A DNA stretch of 36,764 bases from Candidatus Daviesbacteria bacterium (GTDB taxonomy: Bacteria > Patescibacteriota > Microgenomatia > Daviesbacterales > UBA10151): the NCBI GenBank assembly GCA_030646805.1, contig JAUSKZ010000001.1, positions 1 to 36,764 of the forward strand, written 5' to 3'. This document shows, piece after piece, positions 26,472 to 34,865 of the stretch. Each line of letters opens with the position of its first letter. Position 1 is the stretch's first letter. The notes below the pieces were generated by a model that was given only the letters and a program-made list of their open reading frames with translations, had not been told where the DNA came from and ran no database searches. The translations under genes were made by a program, and so were the position numbers.

Positions 26472-27984
26472 AGGTATCCTGAAAACGATAAGTTAAGCTC
26501 TCGCTTAAATGATCCAGTCCTATCTCCTCACTTCCGCCTAAATCGGCAATGGTTCGGGAAAGTTTTAAAATTCGGTGGTAGCTCCTGGCTGATAACCTCA
26601 TTTTAGTAATCGCCGCCTTAAGTAGCAAGACACCCTCTGGGTCTAAACTGCAAAACTTTTTAATTTGTGAATTACTCATCTCTGAATTGGTAAAAATCTC
26701 TGTTCCTTTAAATCTCTCCTGTTGAATTTTTCGAGCCATTTTAACCCTCGACCTAATAGATTTTGAATCTTCACCTTCAATATTACTGGTTAACTTATCA
26801 ACCTCCACCGCCGGCACCTCAAGGTGTATATCCATCCGGTCCAAAAGTGGCCCGGAGACTCGCTTTTTATAACGTAATATTTGTCCTGGCATACAAATAC
26901 AATTTCTATTTAGAGAGCCCAAAAAACCACAAGGACACGGATTTTGGGCTGCCAGTAATATAAATTGACATGGAAATTTTAAAGTTCCCGAGGCCCTTGA
27001 GATCGAAATTACCCGATCTTCCAAAGGCTGACGAAGTGATTCTAAAACCTCCCGCCCGAACTCTGGAAACTCATCCAAAAATAATACTCCTCGGTGAGCC
27101 AGGGTTACCTCACCAGGCCGAATTGTGTTCCCACCACCAATAATACCAACATACGAAGCGGTATGATGCGGGGAACGAAACGGTCTTCTAGTAATGGCTG
27201 AAAGACCGCCTGATAAAAAACCTGAGAGTGAATATATTTTAGTTACCTCCAATACTTCCTCTTCGGTTAGAGGAGGTAAGATGGAAGGAAAACAGCGGGC
27301 CAACAGAGTTTTTCCGGCTCCTGGAGGACCTTTTAAAATAACATTGTGGCCTCCTGAAGCAGCGATTTCCAAAGCCCGTTTGGCTTGTTCTTGACCTTTG
27401 ATATCTTTAAAATCGTATTCATACTCTACATCATCAACCTCAAGCTCCGTCTGAGGTTCGGGAGTTACAAGCTCAAGTCCCATTAAAAATTTTACAGTTT
27501 GAGCTAAATTACTAAAACCATAGACTTCAATTCCACTAACCATCGCAGCCTCAGTAACATTTTGGATTGGCAGAAAAATTCTTTTTAAAGACAAGTCTCT
27601 TGCTAAGATTGCGTGTATCAGCACCCCTGAAACCGGCCTTAAGGTTCCATCTAAAGATAGCTCTCCGATCACCAGCGTGTCTTCTAAGTTGGCCTCAATT
27701 TGGCCAGTAGCTTTTAAAAGCCCGAGAGCGATGGCAAGATCAAACGAAGAGCTGTCTTTTGGTAAATCAGCCGGCGCTAAATTGACAGTGATCCTTTTGG
27801 AAGGAAAATCTGCCCCTGAGTTTCTAATGGCTGACCTGACCCGTTCTTTGGATTCCTCAACAGCCCGATCTCCCAAGCCCACTAAGGTAAAAGAAGGTAA
27901 ACCTTGAGAGGCGATATCAACCTCAACATCAATCGGGATTGAGTTTAACCCTAAAATCGCCCCCGAGGTCAACTTTGTAAACAT
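26464..27984 (-). CDS. comM: YifB/ComM family Mg-chelatase-like AAA ATPase
   Basis: GLGDRAVEESKERVRSAIRNSG, NLAPADLPKDSSSFDLAIALG, GPPGAGKTLLARCFPSILPPL, FRSPHHTASYVGIIGGG, QNPCPCGFLG. Confidence 0.96.
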   Translation of the reverse strand: MFTKLTSGAILGLNSIPIDVEVDIASQGLPSFTLVGLGDRAVEESKERVRSAIRNSGADFPSKRITVNLAPADLPKDSSSFDLAIALGLLKATGQIEANLEDTLVIGELSLDGTLRPVSGVLIHAILARDLSLKRIFLPIQNVTEAAMVSGIEVYGFSNLAQTVKFLMGLELVTPEPQTELEVDDVEYEYDFKDIKGQEQAKRALEIAASGGHNVILKGPPGAGKTLLARCFPSILPPLTEEEVLEVTKIYSLSGFLSGGLSAITRRPFRSPHHTASYVGIIGGGNTIRPGEVTLAHRGVLFLDEFPEFGREVLESLRQPLEDRVISISRASGTLKFPCQFILLAAQNPCPCGFLGSLNRNCICMPGQILRYKKRVSGPLLDRMDIHLEVPAVEVDKLTSNIEGEDSKSIRSRVKMARKIQQERFKGTEIFTNSEMSNSQIKKFCSLDPEGVLLLKAAITKMRLSARSYHRILKLSRTIADLGGSEEIGLDHLSESLTYRFQDTYD

Positions 27985-28008
27985 TTAATAAAGTATATAA
28001 CAAAAAAA

Positions 28009-28377
28009 CTAAAGAGGACTTGAATATTTATCAACAGTTTTGAGCAGATCGTCCATCTCAAAGGGTTTCGAGAGAAAACCTTGGGCCCCAATCTCAGCAG
28101 CCATTTTTTTTGTTTCATTTAATGCAGATATAATAATGATTGGAATACCTTTTGAGCTATCGCTTTTTTTTAGAACTTTGGTGATCTCTCTTCCGTCAAT
28201 TCCCGGCATCCAGATATCCAAAAGTATTAGATCGGGTTGAAAACTAGCCACCTGTTTTTGAATAGACTTGCCGTTACTTAAAACCTTAACTTGGTAGCTT
28301 TTGGTTTCCAACATTATTTTAATAACCTCGAGGATTCCTTGATCGTCGTCACAAATTAGTATTTTTCGTTTTTTCAT
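28009..28377 (-). CDS. Single-domain response regulator (CheY-like)
   Basis: MKKRKILICDDDQGILEV..., DLILLDIWMPGIDG, FLSKPFEMDDLL; start trimmed to ATG 28377. Confidence 0.93.
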   Translation of the reverse strand: MKKRKILICDDDQGILEVIKIMLETKSYQVKVLSNGKSIQKQVASFQPDLILLDIWMPGIDGREITKVLKKSDSSKGIPIIIISALNETKKMAAEIGAQGFLSKPFEMDDLLKTVDKYSSPL

Positions 28378-28387
28378 TTTAGTTTTT

Positions 28388-29494
28388 TTAAAAAGGGATG
28401 GTAAAGAAAAATTTTGAGCCACGGCCCTTCTCGCTCTCCATCCAGATTTTACCGTTGTGCCTCCTGATAATTTCGGCCGAGATATAAAGACCCAAGCCAA
28501 GCCCAGAGAAACTCTGTCGAATTGTGTTTTGAGCCTGAAAAAATCTTTCAAAGACATTGCTTCGATCTTTTTTTGAAATCCCGATCCCAAAATCCTCAAC
28601 CGTCACCAAAGCATCTTCCCCCCGACCTTTAAGTTGGACAACGATTTTATCTCCTTTTGGCGAGTATTTGATCGCATTTGATAATAAATTAACTAAAACC
28701 TGACCGATTTTATATTTATCAGCCAGAATTTCTTTGACAACCTTGCCTCTGATCATTATTTTGTGTTTCTCGGTCGTGTGCTGCATCTCTCCAACTACTT
28801 CGGTAACCAGTTGATTTAGGTTAAATTTTTTTCGTTCTAGCCTTAACTTACCTGACTCAATCTTTGAGACATCTAGAAGGTCAATCACCAGTTTATTCAA
28901 CCGATTAATTTGATCTTCCATCTTTAAAATATATTCAGAATAAACATCTTTCGAGTCACTCAAGTTTGTTTTTAGTATTTGGGTATAGCCTTTGATAACT
29001 GTGAGGGGAGTTTTTAACTCGTGAGAGGCCATACTAATAAATTCATCTTTTCTTCTTTCCAGCTCTTTCTTGGCAGTTATATCTTGGGTAAAACAACGAG
29101 TATGGACAAATTTACCATCCTCCCAGTAAACGTTAGAGCTTATTTGGACATACTTAATAGCGCCATCTTTAGCCCGAAGCCTTACTTCGTAATTACTTAA
29201 GGTTTTATCACTTTTTAAACGAGTCAGAATCTCTTTGATAACCTCTGGGTCGACATAAAATTCTGCCGTATTGTGGCCAATATATTCATCCCGACTATAT
29301 CCTAAAAGCTTGAGTTCAAATTTATTAGCCCAAATAATTGTCCCCTTAGCATCTACCCAATGAAGACCAATTGGAGCATTTTCAAAAAAATTAATTAACT
29401 CCTCTCCTTGGAAGTTAGGTTCCTTGCGATGTTGAACTTTAGAGGAGCCAAGAAAAAAATTTCTTGTTTCGTAATTTCTATATGTAGCAATCAC
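28388..29494 (-). CDS. PAS-domain sensor histidine kinase
   Basis: PAS/PAC (ENAPIGLHWVDAKGTIIWAN...), H-box SMASHELKTPLTVIKGYTQIL, N-box NLLSNAIKYSPKGD, G-box GLGLGLYISAEI. Confidence 0.95.
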   Translation of the reverse strand: MIATYRNYETRNFFLGSSKVQHRKEPNFQGEELINFFENAPIGLHWVDAKGTIIWANKFELKLLGYSRDEYIGHNTAEFYVDPEVIKEILTRLKSDKTLSNYEVRLRAKDGAIKYVQISSNVYWEDGKFVHTRCFTQDITAKKELERRKDEFISMASHELKTPLTVIKGYTQILKTNLSDSKDVYSEYILKMEDQINRLNKLVIDLLDVSKIESGKLRLERKKFNLNQLVTEVVGEMQHTTEKHKIMIRGKVVKEILADKYKIGQVLVNLLSNAIKYSPKGDKIVVQLKGRGEDALVTVEDFGIGISKKDRSNVFERFFQAQNTIRQSFSGLGLGLYISAEIIRRHNGKIWMESEKGRGSKFFFTIPF

Positions 29495-29568
29495 CTAAAT
29501 TAACGTTAAGTGAGACTCTAAAGATTCAAGTAAGATAATCGCAAGAGAGATGTATGAGTAATATTTTT

Positions 29569-29654
29569 TGCCTAGGAAGCTTATAAGGACTTCGTCATTG
29601 CGACAGTTCCGGTCGATAAGTCGACCGGAATAACTATCTAAAGCCAGATTCTGT
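29569..29654. repeat. rnpB-tail repeat, copy A
   Basis: TGCCTAGGAAGCTTATAAGGACTTCGTCATTGCGACAGTTCCGGTCGATAAGTCGACCGGAATAACTATCTAAAGCCAGATTCTGT. Ends match the 3' end of rnpB; matches copy B at about 73 of 82 aligned positions by hand count. Confidence 0.88.
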
Positions 29655-29707
29655 AGCCACCACAAACCTGGTATGGGTATAATACTTTATCAACATTAGA
29701 GACAATC

Positions 29708-29736
29708 TTGACAGGCATGTATGACTTACGTACAAT
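29708..29736 (+). promoter_or_regulatory. Promoter/operator of toxin-antitoxin operon
   Basis: TTGACA-17 nt-TACAAT. GCATGTAT (29715-29722) and ATACATGC (29741-29748) form a perfect inverted repeat around the -10 and the start codon. Confidence 0.7.
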
Positions 29737-29744
29737 ACTTATAC

Positions 29745-29990
29745 ATGCAAACATTAAATATTTCTCTACCCACAGAGTTGGTTAAAAGAGTCGATCTCCA
29801 AGCTAAGAAAGAATACAAAAACCGTTCTGAGTTGATGAGAGAGGCTTTAAGACTTTATCTAGTAGATCAAGACGAATGGATGGAGATTTTTAAATCAGGA
29901 GAAGAAGCCATGAAGAAGATGGGCATCAGGAGCGAAGGGGACATTAATGATATAGTTTATGAATTTAGGCACGGCAAAAAGGTCCGCTAG
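29745..29990 (+). CDS. Ribbon-helix-helix (CopG-like) antitoxin
   Basis: MQTLNISLPTELVKRVDLQAKKEYKNRSELMREALRLYL; overlaps the downstream PIN ORF. Confidence 0.9.
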   Translation: MQTLNISLPTELVKRVDLQAKKEYKNRSELMREALRLYLVDQDEWMEIFKSGEEAMKKMGIRSEGDINDIVYEFRHGKKVR

Positions 29991-30513
29991 AGTAGTCATT
30001 GACACTAACGTCCTTATTTCCGCTTTAGGGTTTGGAGGCAAACCTCGAGAAATATTAATTCTGGCTACTCTTAGGAAAATCCAAGCGGTCACTTCAGCGG
30101 TACTTCTAGCAGAGCTACAGGAAGTAATTAATAAGAAATTTCCTATATTAGAGCCAAAACTCGACTTAATAGTCAAAAAAATAACCAGGAAGTTTATTCT
30201 CGTCCACCCAAAAACAATTTTAAAGGTGCTGAGAGACGAAGACGATAACAGAGTTTTAGAAGCCTCTTTAACAGGCAAGTGTGACTATATCATCACAGGA
30301 GATGAAGCTCCCGCGGGCTTACGCCCGGGGTATCTTCTCCCCTCAGCTCAATGGGAGCGGAATCCTTCCGAAGCGGAAAACTTTTCGCATTCATCCATGG
30401 GCTTACGCCCAGGGTTTTCTGCGAAGGGGGATAAAGATCTTTTGGATTTAGCCACTTTCAAAGGTATTAAAATCCTTACTCCTAAACAGTTTTTAGAAGA
30501 ATTTTGTGCCTAG
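29959..30513 (+). CDS. PIN-domain toxin family protein, with in-frame insertion
   Basis: RVVIDTNVLISALGFGGKPREIL, EDDNRVLEASLTGKCDYIITGD...KDLLDLATFKGIKILTPKQFLE. Confidence 0.9.
   Translation: MNLGTAKRSARVVIDTNVLISALGFGGKPREILILATLRKIQAVTSAVLLAELQEVINKKFPILEPKLDLIVKKITRKFILVHPKTILKVLRDEDDNRVLEASLTGKCDYIITGDEAPAGLRPGYLLPSAQWERNPSEAENFSHSSMGLRPGFSAKGDKDLLDLATFKGIKILTPKQFLEEFCA
30301..30429. repeat. 129-bp multi-hairpin insertion inside the PIN toxin gene
   Basis: Two copies of GGGCTTACGCCC, hairpin CTCCC...GGGAG, hairpin TTCCG-AAG-CGGAA, and GAAAAC...GTTTTC. Excision of 129 bp (43 codons) restores CDYIITGDKDLLDL. Confidence 0.8.
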
Positions 30514-30592
30514 GAAGCGTGTAAGGACTTCGTCCTTGCGATAGTTCCGATCGATAAATCGATCGTAGTAACTATCTAAAGCCAGATTATTG
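30507..30592. repeat. rnpB-tail repeat, copy B (overlaps toxin stop codon)
   Basis: TGCCTAGGAAGCGTGTAAGGACTTCGTCCTTGCGATAGTTCCGATCGATAAATCGATCGTAGTAACTATCTAAAGCCAGATT..., homologous to copy A and ending like rnpB. Confidence 0.88.
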
Positions 30593-30597
30593 TGGAG

Positions 30598-30997
30598 TGC
30601 CTAGGAAGCGTGTAAGCCAGATTCTGTTACTCTTCCAGATTATCTCCATAAACTGAAAGATTGATGAAATCTATCTTCAATATGATTTTTAAAGTCACAC
30701 TGACCAGGTTTTAACTGGTGCTCCTGATTTGAGTTATTGGCCGAGCAAACCAACTCAATCTAGGATTGCAGCGGGGAGGATTGCCTCCCACTTCGCCCTT
30801 ATGGGCTCCGCGGGACCTACTTTCTTGCGATTTCGGCGTTTCACTCCTTCGATTACTCTCAGGATTCGTCACTGTTACTCTAACTGGGTCTTACGACCTC
30901 CGGCTTACACCGGACACCCTGCTCTATGCTGTCTGGACTTTCCTCCCTGAAGTTAAGCTTGCGCATACTTCAGGGTATCATCCGACTTCCTAGGCAA
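30598..30997 (-). ncRNA. rnpB: RNase P RNA (type A)
   Basis: Minus strand TGCCTAGGAAG...GAGGAAAGTCCAGAC...ACAGTGACGAATC...GTAACAGAATCTGGCTTAC...CTTCCTAGGCA. P1 termini pair perfectly and the P4 strands are recognisable. Confidence 0.95.
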
Positions 30998-31032
30998 GTG
31001 TATTTTACCGCATAGAGTAATCTGAAGCAAAT

Positions 31033-32010
31033 TTAAGCCGGACTAGAAGTTGATCCCTCAAGTAGTCCCTCAGCGATAACTTGGATAACTACCGCAATCG
31101 GGACCGCCAAAAGCGCACCTGGAATACCCAATAACCTTCCACCAATACTGACAGATAAAATAACCAGGATCGGATTTAACCCAACCGCCCTTTTCATCAC
31201 CTGAGGAACAATCACCTGGTTTTCTACTTGTTGGACAACTAAGTAAAATCCGGCAACTAGTGCTGCGAGAAGTGGGGAGACAGACAATCCGAGTAGAACT
31301 GCGGGGACTGAAGCTATAATTGGTCCAATCACCGGAACAATCTCAAACAAGCCAGCCAGAATTGCTAGAGGTAGAGCATACTTAATCCCCAAAAGAGTTA
31401 ACCCCACATAAACTACCACCCCAATTATTAAAGAGAGGAGAAGTTGACCCCGTAACCAAGCTCCCAACTTTTCTTGAATTCTGTCAAATAAATTTTTGAC
31501 TATATCTTGGTGACCCACAAAAAAGGATATCACTACCCCTTCCAGTCTCGCTTTATCCAAAAGAAGATAAAAAGTGATCACGATCAAGGTTGCAAAGGCG
31601 ATGATATTTTGAAAAATTACCAAAGTAATACTGATTGCTTGTTTGGAAAAGTTGGAGAGCTCATTTTGAATTGTGTTTTGGTCAACCAAATTTGCCCGGA
31701 CTAAAGAGTTAACTGTTTGGCCTAACGCCTGAGATAGATTAGTAGTTTGATTTAATATTGGAGTAAAGCTAATCGTTAAAAGTCCAATTATTAAAGCTGC
31801 GACTCCGATTAAAATTGCGGCAGCAGCTAAAGATCTAGGAATTCTCCATCCCACTAAGCGGTTGACTAAAGGATCTAGAGCCGAGACAAAGATGAAAGCT
31901 ACAAAAAGCAAAAGAATAATATCTAGAATTAAATAGACAACCCAAAGAAGAAGTAGGAAGGCAGTAATAAAAAATATTGTTTTATGGGAGACGTCGACTT
32001 TACGGATCAC
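31033..32010 (-). CDS. AI-2E family transporter (YdiK/PerM-like)
   Basis: Polytopic; GLFEIVPVIGPIIASVPAVLLGL and QVENQVIVPQVMKRAVGLNPILVILSV motifs. Confidence 0.95.
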   Translation of the reverse strand: MIRKVDVSHKTIFFITAFLLLLWVVYLILDIILLLFVAFIFVSALDPLVNRLVGWRIPRSLAAAAILIGVAALIIGLLTISFTPILNQTTNLSQALGQTVNSLVRANLVDQNTIQNELSNFSKQAISITLVIFQNIIAFATLIVITFYLLLDKARLEGVVISFFVGHQDIVKNLFDRIQEKLGAWLRGQLLLSLIIGVVVYVGLTLLGIKYALPLAILAGLFEIVPVIGPIIASVPAVLLGLSVSPLLAALVAGFYLVVQQVENQVIVPQVMKRAVGLNPILVILSVSIGGRLLGIPGALLAVPIAVVIQVIAEGLLEGSTSSPA

Positions 32011-32013
32011 CAG

Positions 32014-32961
32014 TTAATGATACCACGAACTGACCATATTTTCTAATTTAATTTGGTAATCTTGGCTTGTGATATCAAACCAAATGATCTCTTGATCCTT
32101 TTTAAACCAGGTCATTTGGCGTTTGGCAAATTGGTGGATTTTAATTTTTAATATATCTACGGCAACTTTCTCAGAAATTTTTTGTGTCACCACATCAATT
32201 AAAACTCCATACTCCAAACCTAAACTCTTCAGCCGATCTTCCGATAACCCATTTTTATATAACCCCTCTACCTCTTTTAATAATCCTACGTTTAATCTAG
32301 CGTCCAAACGATCATCAATTCGGGAGTTTAAAACTGGTCGGGGAACCGTTAGTCCAATCTTTAAAATATCATAGCTTGGAGGCTTGGAATTTGGGCTACT
32401 AGACTTGTCTTTGTATGGATTCATAGTTAATATTTCAAGATGGCGGATAAGCCTTCTTTTATTATGTCTCTCTGAGTTATTTAAGTCCCGCCACTTTTTT
32501 GGATAACTATTTTTTAATTTTTCTTGTAATTTTACTAAGGAGAAGCGCTCATATCTTTTTCTGGCTGATTTATCTATGGGTAAATCAAGATAATCTAACC
32601 CTTCGGTTAAAGCTTTAAAATAAAGACCCGTCCCTCCAACAACGATTGGGAGCTTATCTCGAAGAATTATCTCCTCTATTACTTTTGAGGCCTTATCAAT
32701 ATAATCCTTGACTGAATATTGAATCTTTGGATCGGCCACATCTAACATCCAAATATCTATTCCGTCTATTTCCCACTTTGAATTTTTAATTTTGAACTTT
32801 GAACTTATATTTGGCATCTTACCACTGCCAATATCTAACCCCTTGTAGACTTGTCTTGAGTCACAAGAGACAATCTCGCCGTTATATTTCTGGGCTAAAT
32901 AAATTCCAAAATCAGTTTTTCCAGTCGCAGTTGGGCCCAATATGGCTAGTATTTTTTGCAT
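32014..32961 (-). CDS. miaA: tRNA dimethylallyltransferase
   Basis: ILGPTATGKTDFGIYLAQKYNGEIVSCDSRQVYKGLDIGSGK, VVGGTGLYFKALTEGL, FAKRQMTWFKKD. Confidence 0.97.
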   Translation of the reverse strand: MQKILAILGPTATGKTDFGIYLAQKYNGEIVSCDSRQVYKGLDIGSGKMPNISSKFKIKNSKWEIDGIDIWMLDVADPKIQYSVKDYIDKASKVIEEIILRDKLPIVVGGTGLYFKALTEGLDYLDLPIDKSARKRYERFSLVKLQEKLKNSYPKKWRDLNNSERHNKRRLIRHLEILTMNPYKDKSSSPNSKPPSYDILKIGLTVPRPVLNSRIDDRLDARLNVGLLKEVEGLYKNGLSEDRLKSLGLEYGVLIDVVTQKISEKVAVDILKIKIHQFAKRQMTWFKKDQEIIWFDITSQDYQIKLENMVSSWYH

Positions 32962-32969
32962 CTTCTAGA

Positions 32970-33746
32970 TTACCCTCCGGCGCTTTGGTAATGCTTTAAG
33001 GAATATCCCCAAAATCTCAACGACAGGTAAAACAGTGTCAAAGATAAAAGTATCGATATTAAAATATACTCTGGGGATAAAAGACCCATTAAAACCTTGG
33101 CCGGAAAAGTCATCATTACACCTAAAGGTATAACAAAAGTTAAGATAGCCCGGATAGGTTGAATATATAAATCAACCGGTATCCTTCCAAGTGATACAAG
33201 ATCCCGGTAAACCATAATCATGTGATCAACTGTGGTGCTAATTATCCCCATCCCTAAAACAAAAATATGAAATGAGGCAGCAATTAACAGACTATTGAGG
33301 ATCAGAACTAAGTAAAGCAACCAGTTTAAAAAGGTTGGGTCGGTTTTTAAGCCATACCAAATTGTAGTTGACAGTATGAGGCCCAAGATAAAAAGATCCA
33401 TCAAATCAGATCCACCGAGGAGCGTTCTAATTAAGGGATTAATTGGTTTAATTAAAACAAAATCAAGTCTTCCAGATAAAATAAGTTCTCTGAATCTATA
33501 AACTTCCCGGAATATAGTTTGAGAAAGTGAATCGACTAAATTAAATGATAGATAGAAAAATATTATCTGGTCTTTCGAGTATCCGGCTAAATTATCTGTG
33601 CCTTGAAAAAGAAAGTGGAGGAACAGTAAAAATAGAGAGATCCTGAGTAATTTAGCAATTAAAAAGAGTCCCATTAAAAATTTATTAGTTAAAACTTGTT
33701 GAAATGTATTAGTTGTTAATTTTAACCAAACTCTAAATTCTTTCAC
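32970..33746 (-). CDS. ABC-2 family transporter permease
   Basis: Polytopic; SGRLDFVLIKPINPL and FVIPLGVMMTFPAKVLMGLLSP resemble DUF990-type permeases. Confidence 0.88.
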   Translation of the reverse strand: MKEFRVWLKLTTNTFQQVLTNKFLMGLFLIAKLLRISLFLLFLHFLFQGTDNLAGYSKDQIIFFYLSFNLVDSLSQTIFREVYRFRELILSGRLDFVLIKPINPLIRTLLGGSDLMDLFILGLILSTTIWYGLKTDPTFLNWLLYLVLILNSLLIAASFHIFVLGMGIISTTVDHMIMVYRDLVSLGRIPVDLYIQPIRAILTFVIPLGVMMTFPAKVLMGLLSPEYILISILLSLTLFYLSLRFWGYSLKHYQSAGG

Positions 33747-33747
33747 A

Positions 33748-34545
33748 TCATCTCCCTGCCGAAGTATAAGTTCGTAATCCCTTTTTCCACAAAATTATAT
33801 TTAATAGGTAAATACCAATAACCCAGACAAAAGATTGGAGTAATACCGGTAATATTTGAAATGATTGAACTTTACCCGCAAAGATGGCGATCGGAAAATA
33901 AAGTAAATAGGGAAAAGGGGTAAATTGTAAAATTGTATAAAAAGTATCCGGCAAAATATCTAAAGGAAATAGGCCGCCCCCTAAACTTTCAATCAAAACA
34001 AATAATATAAAGGCCAATCCCCAAGTATCTTCCGGAGCCCAAAAAGCGATAAAGCGAGCGGTAGTACTTAAGAAAAAATAGGTTATCGTTGCAAGAATTG
34101 CGCTAATGAGAAATGCAAGAAAAGATAAAATATTAGGTGGTTGGATATCTGGCTTGAAAATTAAATATAAAACTGTTAGCTCTAAGACCACAAAAGAAAG
34201 GTTTAGGAGTTTACTTGATAAATCCCGGGTAAACCAAAATTTTAAATAACCCACCGGTTTTAATAAGTAATTACTTAGATCTCCACTGCCAATCTCAGAG
34301 CCAATATTATCTGCCGATGGGGCTGACATCACCATTGCCCGAACGAGTAGTGCAATAAAGATATAGGTTAAGATTTGATTTTGGGAATAACCAAAAATTT
34401 GAGTTTGGGTTAAAAATATCCCGGACCATAAAAAATAAACCATTAAAAACCCTAGGATATTGCGGACTCTCCAGAGGATAAAATTTATTCTATAAGTAAA
34501 CTCGTTTTGCCAAGAAAGTGAAAAGATTGTCCAATATTTTTGCAT
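33748..34545 (-). CDS. ABC-2 family transporter permease
   Basis: Polytopic; SGDLSNYLLKPVGYLKFWFTRDL, GGGLFPLDILPDTFYTILQFTPFPYLLYFPI. Confidence 0.88.
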   Translation of the reverse strand: MQKYWTIFSLSWQNEFTYRINFILWRVRNILGFLMVYFLWSGIFLTQTQIFGYSQNQILTYIFIALLVRAMVMSAPSADNIGSEIGSGDLSNYLLKPVGYLKFWFTRDLSSKLLNLSFVVLELTVLYLIFKPDIQPPNILSFLAFLISAILATITYFFLSTTARFIAFWAPEDTWGLAFILFVLIESLGGGLFPLDILPDTFYTILQFTPFPYLLYFPIAIFAGKVQSFQILPVLLQSFVWVIGIYLLNIILWKKGLRTYTSAGR

Positions 34546-34556
34546 TTAAATCCCCT

Positions 34557-34865
34557 TCACTTTTCACTTTTACCAAATACCCAAGGGGTTTTACTTTGAC
34601 CTGAAGATTCTTGGAAACCTACTCTTCCTACCAATTTCGAAACCCTGACTACCGTATCTGTTCCGACTTTAACCTGGCTTGCGATACTTCGGATAGTTAG
34701 TCCGCTTTGGAGGAGTTGTAAAATTCGCCAGCGATTTTTTAACATCCTCATCTCAGAAGGAGTTAAAAGATCTCTAATTACCTCAACTGGCAAACTGATA
34801 GGGCTATCTTCTAAGGGCTTCGACATGTATCCATACATAGTAAAATAAGTGGGGTAGGGTGTCAA
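34557..34865 (-). CDS. TrpR/YerC-like DNA-binding protein
   Basis: DLLTPSEMRMLKNRWRILQLLQSGLTIRSIASQVKVGTDTVVRVSKLV; true start may be internal. Confidence 0.8.
   Translation of the reverse strand: MTPYPTYFTMYGYMSKPLEDSPISLPVEVIRDLLTPSEMRMLKNRWRILQLLQSGLTIRSIASQVKVGTDTVVRVSKLVGRVGFQESSGQSKTPWVFGKSEK

Noticed and set aside
29895-30278. 127-aa minus-strand ORF
   Set aside because: Antisense of the antitoxin/PIN toxin genes, whose families are clear.
30729-30993. Two plus-strand ORFs (73 and 75 aa)
   Set aside because: They lie inside the rnpB gene read on the opposite strand; no RBS and no protein-like conservation.
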